From assembly GCA_913055695.1 (NCBI GenBank), contig CAJXKF010000003.1, positions 269,247 to 333,246 on the forward strand: a stretch of 64,000 nucleotides of DNA, written 5' to 3'. The translations under genes were made by a program, and so were the position numbers. Positions 51,816 through 60,679 of the stretch are shown here, in pieces; position 1 is the stretch's first letter, and each line of letters opens with the position of its first letter. Under the pieces are notes generated by a model that was not told the DNA's origin, ran no database searches, and saw nothing but the letters and a program-made list of their open reading frames with translations. The stretch is from an uncultured Methylophaga sp. (lineage in GTDB: Bacteria; Pseudomonadota; Gammaproteobacteria; Nitrosococcales; Methylophagaceae).

Positions 51816-53513
51816 ATGTTGAATTCTTTACGCATGTCGATGGGCTGGGTCCACACCTGGATGGGGCTGGTGCTCGGCTTTGTACTGATGATCTGCTTTT
51901 TCTTCGGCGCGCTTTCCGTGTTTGACCGTGAAATCGATCGCTGGGCCATTCCTGATACCCGGTTTGAGCCCCAGCCGATGCCCTCCTTTGACAAGGTGCT
52001 CAAACCGGTTTTTGAGCAGCTTCAGCCGGACCCGGTGGATATGGCTGCCACCGAGCGGCGGGTAGTCGGCTCATTGCCAGATCCGGAAACGCTGAAACTG
52101 GAGTCGCTGTTTGCCTACAACACGCACCGGGATCCGGTGCTGCTGATTGGCGGTGAGTTTGCCATTCCCAATGAGCCCATCGACCCGGCTGATGATCACC
52201 AGCATGTGCATGGCCGGGCCACCGTCAACCCTGCCACCGGCGAGCTGCTGAACGACGATGCCCTCAAGATTGGCAGCGACTGGTTTTACCCGATGCATTT
52301 CAGCCTGAATCTTAATTGGATGATGCTGGGTTACTGGATTGTCGGTCTGGCTGCACTGGTGATGCTGGCAGGTCTGGTCAGCGGCGTCATCATTCACCGC
52401 AAAATTTTCCGCGAATTCTTTACCTTTCGACCCTGGAAAAATCTATTCCGCAGCAGTCTCGATTTGCACAATATGACCGGGGTGGTGGCGCTGCCATTTC
52501 ACTTTTTCTTTGCATTTACCGCGCTGGTCATTTTTGCCAGCAATATTTATCTGCCGGTGACCCATACCACGCTGAAGCCCTTACACGAGCATCATGAGAT
52601 GCTGGAGGCCGCACGAACCGGGCTACCTCATGAACCATCGGGTGTCGCGGCACCATTGGCCTCCGTCGATGCCATGGTCGCTGAAGCCAAGCGTCGCTGG
52701 GCTGAGCGTGATATGGCTGGTGACGTCGGGTTTTTGACCATCAACCATCTGGGCGACGAAAATGCTTATGTGAGTATTTACCGCGCCGGCAGTGACCGGG
52801 TGGCGCTGGTGGGCGAGGGCATACATTTCGACGCCAGTACCGGTGAAGTCATTCGTGAAGAACCGCCGCGGAGCGTCGTGTCATCGATTGATGAATTCCT
52901 GACCGGTCTGCATTTGCAACATTTTGAACACTGGATGCTGCGTTGGTTATATGTCTTTGGCGGTTTGCTGGGGGCAATCTGTATTGCCACGGGCTTTGTC
53001 TTGTTTGTTGAGAAACGCAAAGCCAGACATGCCAGAAATGGCAGCCAGGGCAGCCGTATCGTCGATGCTTTAGCCGTGACTACGGTGACCGGTATGGTGC
53101 TGGCAGCCGTCGGCATGCTGGTGGCAAATCGCCTGTTGCCCGCAGATCTCGCCGGCAAGGGGCAATGGGAGCAGACCGCCTTCTGGTCAGTCTGGGGTCT
53201 GGCCTTTTTACATGCTGCCTTGCGCAGTTCGCCAGTTGCCAAGGCCAGGCATAATCCGGCCTGGCGTGAACAGTCTCTGTTGGTGGGGCTGATGAGTCTC
53301 AGTGCGGTGGGGCTCAACTGGGTGACCACGGGGGATCATCTGATCAAGACAGTCTTTACTGACACTTACTGGGCGGTAGCAGGTGTGGATCTGAGCTTGA
53401 TAGTGACGGCCTTGGTCGCTTTTTATGCCGCCGCCAAACTGCGGGCGCCGGTCGCAGCACAGCAAAAAGAGCAAGCGGTGAGTCGTAATAAACAGGTGAA
53501 TGCCTATGACTGA
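51816..53513 (+). CDS. PepSY-associated transmembrane protein
   Basis: A 565-residue inner-membrane protein. The N-terminal helix (WMGLVLGFVLMICFFFGALS) is preceded by the family pattern MSMGWVHTWMG. Large periplasmic parts contain histidine-rich DDHQHVHG, and further helices carry conserved His (HNMTGVVALPFHFFFAF, HFEHWMLRWLYVFGG) that could hold heme. Relatives are thought to reduce ferric siderophores in the periplasm; this is family inference. It overlaps the following DUF3325 gene. Confidence 0.85.
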   Translation: MLNSLRMSMGWVHTWMGLVLGFVLMICFFFGALSVFDREIDRWAIPDTRFEPQPMPSFDKVLKPVFEQLQPDPVDMAATERRVVGSLPDPETLKLESLFAYNTHRDPVLLIGGEFAIPNEPIDPADDHQHVHGRATVNPATGELLNDDALKIGSDWFYPMHFSLNLNWMMLGYWIVGLAALVMLAGLVSGVIIHRKIFREFFTFRPWKNLFRSSLDLHNMTGVVALPFHFFFAFTALVIFASNIYLPVTHTTLKPLHEHHEMLEAARTGLPHEPSGVAAPLASVDAMVAEAKRRWAERDMAGDVGFLTINHLGDENAYVSIYRAGSDRVALVGEGIHFDASTGEVIREEPPRSVVSSIDEFLTGLHLQHFEHWMLRWLYVFGGLLGAICIATGFVLFVEKRKARHARNGSQGSRIVDALAVTTVTGMVLAAVGMLVANRLLPADLAGKGQWEQTAFWSVWGLAFLHAALRSSPVAKARHNPAWREQSLLVGLMSLSAVGLNWVTTGDHLIKTVFTDTYWAVAGVDLSLIVTALVAFYAAAKLRAPVAAQQKEQAVSRNKQVNAYD

Positions 53514-53829
53514 AGCAATCTGGTTAGTCGCCGCTGCTATGGCTGCGGTGTTGAGCATGAGCTGGCTGGCACTGGCTTATGAAAATCACTGGCAACAGGT
53601 GTTTCCGCAAACAGGCACGCTACCCAACCGTAGTCGCCTGAAGCTGACCGGCTGGGCTTTCTTATTGCTGTCAGCGGTGTTCTGTCTTAATGCCGACCAT
53701 CCCTCGATGGCGGTATTGGTCTGGGTTATGCTGCTGACTGTCGCAGCTTTCAGTGTCGCAATGATGCTGAGTCACCGTCCGGGCTTACTGAAAATGATCT
53801 GTCCGCCGCTATTTGCAGCGAGAGCCTGA
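53506..53829 (+). CDS. DUF3325 membrane protein
   Basis: A 107-residue protein with three hydrophobic helices, third gene of the DUF3649-PepSY-DUF3325 set. WLALAYENHWQQVF and the proline-rich end RPGLLKMICPPLF match the family. ATG 53506 overlaps the PepSY stop by 8 bp; an ATG two codons earlier is possible. A terminator follows. Confidence 0.78.
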   Translation: MTEAIWLVAAAMAAVLSMSWLALAYENHWQQVFPQTGTLPNRSRLKLTGWAFLLLSAVFCLNADHPSMAVLVWVMLLTVAAFSVAMMLSHRPGLLKMICPPLFAARA

Positions 53830-53852
53830 GTTTATTTCAGGTCACAAATATA

Positions 53853-53886
53853 GGGGCTCGTGATCAATCTCATCAGCCCCTTTTTT
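53853..53886 (+). terminator. Terminator after the PepSY operon
   Basis: GGGGCT...AGCCCC with an inner TGA/TCA pairing, followed by six T residues. It separates the operon from the convergent flavodoxin. Confidence 0.8.
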
Positions 53887-53894
53887 ATTAAAAA

Positions 53895-54410
53895 TCAGGC
53901 AGGTGTAAGAAAGCCGGCTTTGATAATTTCGCACCAGTCATTCAGTCGCTGTTCGGTCAAACCCGGCTGGCAGTCTTCGTCCAAAGCCAGGCCGACAAAG
54001 TGCTGTTTGTCTTCAGTTAAAGCCTTGGACTCGTCAAATTCGTAACCTGCCACCGGCCAGTAGCCAATGAGGGTCGCCCCCCGTGCTTTGACCTTATCGT
54101 GCAGCATACCCATGGCGTCCTGGAACCACTCGGCGTAAGCGAACTGATCGCCCATACCCAGGAAGGCCACAGTTTTATCATTGAAATCGACTTCATCAAT
54201 GTCTTCCCAGACATCCTGCCAGTCTGTCTGCACCTCGCCATAATCCCAGGTGGGAATCGCAAAAATAATATTGTTGAAGTATTCCAGCGCGTCGAGACCG
54301 ACATCTTTCACATCAAACAGCTCGACCTGGTCCTCACCCAGAATAGCCTGAATTTTAAGCGCGGCATCCGAGGTATTACCGGTGGTGGAGCCGTAAATCA
54401 CTGCAATCAT
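53895..54410 (-). CDS. fldA: Flavodoxin
   Basis: A 171-residue FMN electron carrier that replaces ferredoxin when iron is short. The phosphate loop is GSTTGNTSDAA at residues 7-17. FAIPTWDYGEVQTDW and GMGDQFAYAEWFQDAMG are the flavin-flanking loops of long-chain flavodoxins. A 17/19 Fur box lies 29 bp before the start codon, so iron control is direct. FldA and FldB types cannot be told apart with certainty. Confidence 0.92.
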   Translation of the reverse strand: MIAVIYGSTTGNTSDAALKIQAILGEDQVELFDVKDVGLDALEYFNNIIFAIPTWDYGEVQTDWQDVWEDIDEVDFNDKTVAFLGMGDQFAYAEWFQDAMGMLHDKVKARGATLIGYWPVAGYEFDESKALTEDKQHFVGLALDEDCQPGLTEQRLNDWCEIIKAGFLTPA

Positions 54411-54438
54411 GCATTTGACCCTAATTAATCTTTAAAAC

Positions 54439-54457
54439 AATAATGATAATTATTATC
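54439..54457 (-). promoter_or_regulatory. Fur box upstream of flavodoxin
   Basis: AATAATGATAATTATTATC (plus strand) matches the palindromic Fur consensus at 17 of 19 positions. It is 29 bp from the flavodoxin ATG, in promoter range. Confidence 0.85.
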
Positions 54458-54585
54458 AAATGAGATTTCAATAGATTTGCATCCGGTCACTTATGTGTTT
54501 AAAACTCCGTATTGAGGGTCAAGCCTGTATAGGAAACAGGTCAGTCAAGGTCAAACAAAAAATGGCACTGACATTTGAAGGTGTG

Positions 54586-54610
54586 GGCCCGAGCCGGAGC
54601 GGCCCGGGCC
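54586..54610 (-). terminator. Stem-loop after the acidic exported protein gene
   Basis: On the minus strand GGCCCGGGCCG ctc CGGCTCGGGCC forms an 11-bp stem with one G-T pair, 19 nt after the stop. It lacks a T-tract. Confidence 0.5.
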
Positions 54611-54628
54611 AGACACAGACTTTATCAC

Positions 54629-55063
54629 TCAGTCTGCACTGATACCGGCCTCTGCTTCTGCGTCGGCTCCGGCTTTGATATCTGTTTGCTGACCTTGTTT
54701 GACCGTTTCTCCGACGGTTTCTTCACCGTCTTTTATCGCTTCACGGGCTTTGTCCTGGTATTGCTGCTGCATTTCCTGACTGTGTTCCATACCCGCTTCG
54801 GCGTCTTCCCGGACATCAGTCTTTACCTCCTCACCGGTTGAGTATGCATTGTCGTTTTCCGGTTGCGCGCTTTTATCGGCTTGATTATTGTCATCAACAC
54901 CTAATGTCTGTTTGATGTTGTTCCAGGTCTTGCCAATAAAGCCAGTCTCAGCTTCAGCTTCGACCTCAGTCTTGGTTGCTGCCTGCGCTGAGGTGTCGTC
55001 TGCAAAAGCGGGGCCGGACACTGACAGCGCGAACAGAAACAGAATGGAAGAATGTGATTTCAT
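54629..55063 (-). CDS. Acidic low-complexity exported protein
   Basis: A 144-residue protein with a signal peptide (ILFLFALSVSGPAFA) and a mature part dominated by Glu, Gln, Ala and Asp, predicted helical and hydrophilic. FIGKTWNNIKQTLGV is the only less biased stretch. AAGGAG lies about 7 nt before the ATG at 55063; the ORF-track extension of 60 residues is not protein-like. Alternating EVEAEAETG and ADAEAEAGISAD patterns occur near both ends. I recognise no family; a periplasmic stress role is possible but not shown. Confidence 0.65.
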   Translation of the reverse strand: MKSHSSILFLFALSVSGPAFADDTSAQAATKTEVEAEAETGFIGKTWNNIKQTLGVDDNNQADKSAQPENDNAYSTGEEVKTDVREDAEAGMEHSQEMQQQYQDKAREAIKDGEETVGETVKQGQQTDIKAGADAEAEAGISAD

Positions 55064-55192
55064 AGCTTGTCTCCTTAGTCTTAGCGGAGGGCAATTATGA
55101 CAAGCCTGGCCAATATGAAATGTGACCGGTTTCCCTGAATCGAGATGACAGAAAAACAGGGTGTGCAGGGCAGGCTGATGCGACCGGTTGAA

Positions 55193-55232
55193 AATAAAAA
55201 GCCGGATCAAGCTTTTGGCTTGCCCGGCTGTT
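55193..55232 (-). terminator. Terminator of argH
   Basis: On the minus strand AGCCGGGCAAGC caaaa GCTTGATCCGGCT is followed by TTTTTATTTT, 35 nt after the argH stop. Confidence 0.85.
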
Positions 55233-55267
55233 TTTACAATCATTATTCTGGCTTAAGTTATCTATAC

Positions 55268-56653
55268 TCAAGCACGGCCTGAACGCGCCCTTTTTATCGC
55301 TGCGCGTACCTGTTCCGGTGCGGTTCCGCCAAGGTGGTTACGGGAGGCGACCGAGCCTTCCAGGGTCAAGACATCAAACACATCAGCCTCAATGCGGTCG
55401 GAGAATTGCTGCAGCTCTTCAAGGCTCATCGCCGACAGATCTTTTTTGTGTTTGAGGCCATAAGCGACAGACAGACCCACCACCTCATGGGCGTCACGGA
55501 AAGGCGTGCCTTTACGCACCAGATAATCGGCCAGATCGGTGGCGGTGGCGTAACCACGTAAAGCCGATTCACGCATATTGTCTGCTTTGACGCTGATAGC
55601 AACCATCATATCGGCATAGACCCGCAGGGAACCCAGCAGTGTGTCGATGGTATCGAACAGCGGTTCCTTGTCTTCCTGATTATCCTTGTTATAGGCCAGC
55701 GGCTGATTTTTCATCAGGGTCAGCAGATTGAACATATTACCGTAGACGCGGCTGGTCTTTCCGCGGATGAGTTCCGGCACGTCCGGGTTTTTCTTCTGCG
55801 GCATGATGGAAGAACCGGTGCAGAAAGCATCCCCCAGATCGACATAATCAAACTGGGCCGAAGACCAGATAATCAGTTCTTCCGAGAAGCGTGACAGGTG
55901 CATCATCAGGATTGAGGCAAAACTGTTGAATTCGATGGCAAAGTCACGATCACTGACGGCATCCAGCGAATTCTGGCAAATGCGATCAAACCCAAGCAGA
56001 TTCGCCGTCATGTTTCGGTCAATCGGGAAAGTGGTGCCGGCCAGAGCGGCTGCGCCCAGTGGCATGGTATTAACGCGTTTTTCGCAGTCATCCAGACGTT
56101 CAGCGTCACGCACCAGCATTTCATACCAGGCCAGCATATGGTGGCCGAAAGTCACCGGCTGGGCGGTCTGCAGATGAGTAAAGCCGGGCATGATGGTGTC
56201 AGCTTCACGCTCGGCGACATCGAGCAGCGCGTCCTGCAGCCGGTTAAGCTCACTGCGGATGGGGTCAATCATATCGCGCAGATAAAGACGAACGTCGGTC
56301 GCCACCTGATCGTTACGGGAACGGCCGGTGTGCAGTTTCTTGCCGACTTCGCCAATCAACGCAATCAGGCGCGCTTCGATGTTCATGTGCACATCTTCCT
56401 GTGCAATTGACCATTCAAACTCGCCGTTTTCGATTTCCTGCTCAATCTGCTGCAGGCCCGCAATGATTTGGTCACGTTCCTCAGCCGACAAAACACCCAC
56501 TTCACTGAGCATGGTGGCATGCGCGATGGAGCCGCGAATGTCCTGACGGAACAGGCGCTGATCAAAGCTGACCGAAGCGGTGAATTCCTCGACAAATTTA
56601 TCGGTGGGCTGGGTCAGGCGTGCTGAGGAGAGTTTCTTGTTGGCTGTGCTCAT
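55268..56653 (-). CDS. argH: Argininosuccinate lyase
   Basis: The last step of arginine synthesis: argininosuccinate to arginine and fumarate. It has 461 residues, normal for the family. The fumarase-superfamily signature [12 protein letters not shown] is near residue 280, and [12 protein letters not shown] and [16 protein letters not shown] are the other active-site blocks. It stands alone on the minus strand, divergent from hemC, with a TATAAT-like -10 element at 56689-56694 (read on the minus strand). Confidence 0.97.
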   Translation of the reverse strand: MSTANKKLSSARLTQPTDKFVEEFTASVSFDQRLFRQDIRGSIAHATMLSEVGVLSAEERDQIIAGLQQIEQEIENGEFEWSIAQEDVHMNIEARLIALIGEVGKKLHTGRSRNDQVATDVRLYLRDMIDPIRSELNRLQDALLDVAEREADTIMPGFTHLQTAQPVTFGHHMLAWYEMLVRDAERLDDCEKRVNTMPLGAAALAGTTFPIDRNMTANLLGFDRICQNSLDAVSDRDFAIEFNSFASILMMHLSRFSEELIIWSSAQFDYVDLGDAFCTGSSIMPQKKNPDVPELIRGKTSRVYGNMFNLLTLMKNQPLAYNKDNQEDKEPLFDTIDTLLGSLRVYADMMVAISVKADNMRESALRGYATATDLADYLVRKGTPFRDAHEVVGLSVAYGLKHKKDLSAMSLEELQQFSDRIEADVFDVLTLEGSVASRNHLGGTAPEQVRAAIKRARSGRA

Positions 56654-56775
56654 GATAAATCTTGATCGCGTTTGGGAAACAGGGCGACATTATAACGTGC
56701 TTATTCGGGCGGGATGATGTCAAAGTGCTAGAATCAGCAGTGATTTTGTATAGAAAAGCGTGAAAGACGAGATTA

Positions 56776-57705
56776 ATGACGAAAAGAACAGTAAGAATAG
56801 CGACCCGCAACAGTCCGCTTGCGGTCTGGCAGGCTGAACATGTCAAAGCCGAACTGATGGCGCTGAATCCCGAGTTGGAAGTGGAGCTGATCGGTATGAA
56901 AACCCAGGGCGATATTATTCTGGATACGCCGCTGGCCAAAGTGGGTGGCAAAGGCCTGTTTGTCAAAGAACTGGAACAGGGCATGCTCGATGGCCGTGCC
57001 GATATTGCCGTGCATTCGATGAAAGATGTGCCGGTGGATTTCCCCGAAGGATTGCACCTGCCAGTTATCTGCAAACGTGAAAATCCCTATGATGCGTTTG
57101 TTTCCAACCACTACGACAGCATCGACGAGCTGCCACAAGGCGCTCGACTGGGCACCTCCAGCCTGCGCCGCGAATGTCAGGCACGGACCCGGCGTCCTGA
57201 CCTTGAGGTGCTGCCACTGCGCGGTAACGTCAACACTCGTCTGCGTAAACTCGATGAAGGTCAGTTTGATGCCATTATTCTGGCGATGGCCGGTCTTGAG
57301 CGTCTCGGTTTCCATGACCGGATCCGCAATGCGATGACGCCGGAGCAGAGTCTGCCGGCCATCGGCCAGGGCGCTTTGGGCATCGAAACCCGAATTGATG
57401 ATGAAGAAATGAACGCACTGATTGCGCCGCTGCATGACAGGCTGACCGCGATTACCGTGACTGCCGAACGAGCCCTCAACCGCCGTCTTGCCGGCGGCTG
57501 TCAGGTGCCGATTGCCGGTTATGCGATGCTGGAAGGTGACGAAGTCTGGCTGCGCGGTCTGGTAGGCAGACCGGATGGTACCCGGACGCTTTATGCCGAA
57601 AAACGTGGTCCTGCTACGGAAGCCGATGCGATTGGTGTCGCTGTTGCAGAAATGCTGCTGGCGCAGGGCGCAGATAAGATTCTCAGCGACGTTTATGGTG
57701 ACTGA
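56776..57705 (+). CDS. hemC: Hydroxymethylbilane synthase
   Basis: Joins four porphobilinogens into the linear tetrapyrrole used for heme. It has 309 residues. [18 protein letters not shown] opens the protein, [18 protein letters not shown] and [13 protein letters not shown] bind substrate, and the dipyrromethane cofactor cysteine is in [13 protein letters not shown]. It is the first gene of hemC-hemD-hemX-hemY. The large antisense ORF over it is a shadow. Confidence 0.97.
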   Translation: MTKRTVRIATRNSPLAVWQAEHVKAELMALNPELEVELIGMKTQGDIILDTPLAKVGGKGLFVKELEQGMLDGRADIAVHSMKDVPVDFPEGLHLPVICKRENPYDAFVSNHYDSIDELPQGARLGTSSLRRECQARTRRPDLEVLPLRGNVNTRLRKLDEGQFDAIILAMAGLERLGFHDRIRNAMTPEQSLPAIGQGALGIETRIDDEEMNALIAPLHDRLTAITVTAERALNRRLAGGCQVPIAGYAMLEGDEVWLRGLVGRPDGTRTLYAEKRGPATEADAIGVAVAEMLLAQGADKILSDVYGD

Positions 57706-58456
57706 TAAGCCGCTGGCCGGCCAGAGAATTCTGGTGACACGGCCGCAAGCACAATCGGACAATCTGACAGACCTGATTCAAAAAGCAGGGGGCGAAGCGA
57801 TCAGTTTTCCCGTGATCAGCATTCAGCCTTTGCCAGCGGAAAGTTGGGGGCCGGTGAATCTGGAGCAAAACGACTGGCTGATTTTTGTCAGCCGTAATGC
57901 CGTTAATACATTTATTGATGGCTGGCAGCAAAAATTACCATCACAGCTGCAGCTGGCTGCCGTCGGTGACGGCACTGCCAGTGCGATGCGGGAAGCCGGT
58001 TTATCAGTAGATTGTCAGCCTGACATCTCAAATGGTAGTGAAGGTCTACTGCAAATGCCGGCCATGCAGGCGATGCAAGGCAAACGGGTACTGATAGCCA
58101 GAGGGGTTGGCGGTCGGGAACTGCTTGCTGATACCCTGACAGACAGAGGTGCTACTATTAGTTATGTGGAAGTTTATCGCAGAACGCTGGCACAACATGG
58201 GCGAGAAGCCTGCGTCACAGCCATGCATACAGACAAATTGGTGTGCACCAGCGTGGCCGGTGTAGATAACCTGTGTCGGATTCTGGCCGAGTTTCGTGCC
58301 GAGTTGTTCTGCAAGCCGCTGGTCGTAGTCAGCGAGCGGATCAGGGACCATGCCCGTACACTGGGTTTCAGATGGGTCGAAGTCAGTGCCGATGCCAGTG
58401 ATACGGCGGTGTTAAACACATTGATTGAAATGGATAAGCAGCATGGCAAACAATGA
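57695..58456 (+). CDS. hemD: Uroporphyrinogen-III synthase
   Basis: Closes the tetrapyrrole ring and flips ring D. From ATG 57695 it has 253 residues ([20 protein letters not shown]), with the family's [13 protein letters not shown] and [17 protein letters not shown]. The sequence is poorly conserved, as usual for HemD. The start overlaps the hemC end by 11 bp; the ORF track's extra 40 residues lie inside hemC. Confidence 0.93.
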   Translation: MVTDKPLAGQRILVTRPQAQSDNLTDLIQKAGGEAISFPVISIQPLPAESWGPVNLEQNDWLIFVSRNAVNTFIDGWQQKLPSQLQLAAVGDGTASAMREAGLSVDCQPDISNGSEGLLQMPAMQAMQGKRVLIARGVGGRELLADTLTDRGATISYVEVYRRTLAQHGREACVTAMHTDKLVCTSVAGVDNLCRILAEFRAELFCKPLVVVSERIRDHARTLGFRWVEVSADASDTAVLNTLIEMDKQHGKQ

Positions 58457-59468
58457 AAACAAGCAGCAAATCGACGACAACGTTCAGGATGCTGAACTGC
58501 TAACTGATAAAAAGACGGCGGCCAGCGTACTGAAACCGGTCTGGATAGCACTGGCCATTGTGCTGTTGATAGGGCTTGCCGCAGGCGGCTGGCTTTATCA
58601 GCAAATCAACAGTCAACAGCAACAACAGGCTCAGCACTTCAGCAGTATTGAAGATGAGCTGAGCGGCCTGCAATCGAACAGCAGTCAGCGGCAACGCCAG
58701 TTGCAGCAGCTGAAAGAGCAGTTACAGGCCCAGTCCGATAAGCTTGACGAATTTATTTCCCGTGAAACCCTGACCAGTGAAGAGCTGAAAAGAACCTGGG
58801 CATTACAGGAAATTGAATACCTGCTGAATGTGGCCAATCAGCGGGCCTTGCTGGCGCATGATGTTGAAGGTGCCATTCGCGCGCTGGAAATGGCCGACAA
58901 ACAGATTCAGGCTATGTCGGATTACCGCTTGCACCCACTGCGGGCCCTGATTGCCGAAGAGATCATGAAGCTCGAAGCACTGGCCGATATCGATACTGCC
59001 GGTATCGCCATAAAACTGCAGACCGCGGCTAATCACGTACAGACCCTGCGGGTGAAAAAAGGTCCGCAAGTGGAGTTTGATGAATCGCAGCCCATGCCCA
59101 CTGCTGCAGAGACAGAGGCAGCCTGGAAACAGGCTTTGGACGATATTTGGCAACAGCTGCGGTCACTGGTGGTGATTCGTCATGATCAAACCGGCGAAGC
59201 GGCAGTACTGGTGCCGGAACAGCGTTATTTCCTGTATCAGAATCTGCGTCTGCAACTCGAAAGTGCCAGACTGGCCTTGTTAAACGCAGACAATGAAAAC
59301 TATCAGCACAGTCTGCAGACCGCGATTGACTGGCTGCAGCAGTATTTCACCGGTAACCAGCGTGATGCGCTGCTCAACACCCTCAAAAAGCTGCAGGATG
59401 CACAAATCAATATCAGTATTCCGGATATTTCCGGTTCCCTGAATTGGCTTGAGGAGTACCAGCAATGA
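58443..59468 (+). CDS. hemX: Uroporphyrinogen-III C-methyltransferase-like membrane protein HemX
   Basis: A 341-residue inner-membrane protein with one N-terminal helix (PVWIALAIVLLIGLAAGGWL), a glutamine-rich coiled coil to about residue 110 and a helical periplasmic domain. Despite its name the family shows no methyltransferase motif, and its role in heme synthesis is unsettled. The start ATG 58443 overlaps hemD by 14 bp. Confidence 0.9.
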   Translation: MANNENKQQIDDNVQDAELLTDKKTAASVLKPVWIALAIVLLIGLAAGGWLYQQINSQQQQQAQHFSSIEDELSGLQSNSSQRQRQLQQLKEQLQAQSDKLDEFISRETLTSEELKRTWALQEIEYLLNVANQRALLAHDVEGAIRALEMADKQIQAMSDYRLHPLRALIAEEIMKLEALADIDTAGIAIKLQTAANHVQTLRVKKGPQVEFDESQPMPTAAETEAAWKQALDDIWQQLRSLVVIRHDQTGEAAVLVPEQRYFLYQNLRLQLESARLALLNADNENYQHSLQTAIDWLQQYFTGNQRDALLNTLKKLQDAQINISIPDISGSLNWLEEYQQ

Positions 59469-60667
59469 AGATTCTGCTCGTCGTTGCCCTCGCGCTTGCC
59501 TTTGGTGCCGCCGTGATCTGGGCGGCGGATTTCGAGCCCGGCTTTGTATTGCTGCAGTATGGCAGCTGGAGTCTGGAAACTTCACTGGTCGTGTTCTCGG
59601 CAGCTTTCATCCTGCTGCTGGTGGCAGCTTACCTGTTGCTGCGCAGTCTGGTGCTGGTTAAACAGTCCCCCGGCAAGCTTGCCCACTGGAAAGAAAACCA
59701 GCGTCACAAACGGGCCAACCGGGCATTGACCCGCGGCCTGATTACGCTAGAAGAAGGCCGCTGGGCTGAAGCCGAGCGCATACTCATTCGTCATGCCGGT
59801 AACAGCGAAACGCCGCTGTTGCATTACCTGGCAGGCGCCCGCGCTGCGCAGAAACAGAATGCTGCCGACCGGCGTGATAATTACCTGCGGCTGGCGCATG
59901 AAACCACAGAAGGTGCCGATATTGCGGTTGGCGTGGTGCAGGCGGAACTGCAGATTTCAGCCGGTCAGAAAGAGCAGGCATTGGCCACATTGCAGCACTT
60001 AAGAGACATGGCACCAAAGCATCCTTATGTATTACAACTGCTGCAGTCGCTGTATCAGGATATGGATCAATGGCAGGACGTGCAGTCGGTTTTGCCCGAC
60101 TTACGCAAGCGTCATGTGCTGGAAAATAATGAAGTGCAGGCCCTGAGCCTGGATGCGGCGGTGGGACAACTGGAAGCCGCGCTGCAACGTCAGGACTGGC
60201 GCAAGATGGAAGACGTCTGGCACAAAGCGCCTGCTCGTCAGCGTCAGACGGAGGCCATGCTCAAGCTTTATGTAGAAGGTCTGGTCAGACAGGGTGAGAT
60301 TGAAGAAGCACTCAAGCTGATTGAGCAGTTTCTGCGTAAAGACTGGAGCGATGCGCTGGTCTATCAATATGGCCGGCTTGAACAGGGTGATTTGCTGAAA
60401 CGTCTGGCGCTGGCGGAAAAATGGCTCAAGCATCACCGTGATAATCCCTGGCTATTATTGACGCTGGGCCGGCTGGCAAAAGCCAATGCCTTGTGGACCA
60501 AGGCCGAGGAATACCTGGCCCAGAGCCTTCGCCATGGCCCGCGTGGTGAAACCTATCAGGTACTGGCCGAAGTGCAGACAGCCCAGGGCAAACCGGATAA
60601 CGCTGCTGAAACCTATAAAAGCGGCCTCGACCTGATGCTGGATCAGGCTGGCAGTACCATCCGATAG
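59465..60667 (+). CDS. hemY: HemY-family TPR membrane protein
   Basis: A 400-residue protein with two N-terminal membrane helices (LLVVALALAFGAAVIWAA, VVFSAAFILLLVAAYLLL) and a long helical-repeat region of the tetratricopeptide type. It is not the protoporphyrinogen oxidase also called HemY in Bacillus. The role, probably a scaffold of heme synthesis, is inferred from operon position. The start overlaps the hemX stop (ATGA). Confidence 0.92.
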   Translation: MKILLVVALALAFGAAVIWAADFEPGFVLLQYGSWSLETSLVVFSAAFILLLVAAYLLLRSLVLVKQSPGKLAHWKENQRHKRANRALTRGLITLEEGRWAEAERILIRHAGNSETPLLHYLAGARAAQKQNAADRRDNYLRLAHETTEGADIAVGVVQAELQISAGQKEQALATLQHLRDMAPKHPYVLQLLQSLYQDMDQWQDVQSVLPDLRKRHVLENNEVQALSLDAAVGQLEAALQRQDWRKMEDVWHKAPARQRQTEAMLKLYVEGLVRQGEIEEALKLIEQFLRKDWSDALVYQYGRLEQGDLLKRLALAEKWLKHHRDNPWLLLTLGRLAKANALWTKAEEYLAQSLRHGPRGETYQVLAEVQTAQGKPDNAAETYKSGLDLMLDQAGSTIR

Positions 60668-60679
60668 GAGCTCGGTCGA

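Noticed and set aside
55064-55243. 60-residue N-terminal extension of the acidic exported protein
   Set aside because: The signal peptide and AAGGAG ribosome-binding site support the start at 55063.
56773-57762. 329-residue minus-strand ORF over hemC
   Set aside because: It is fully antisense to hemC, has no recognisable domain and arises from strand-biased codon use.
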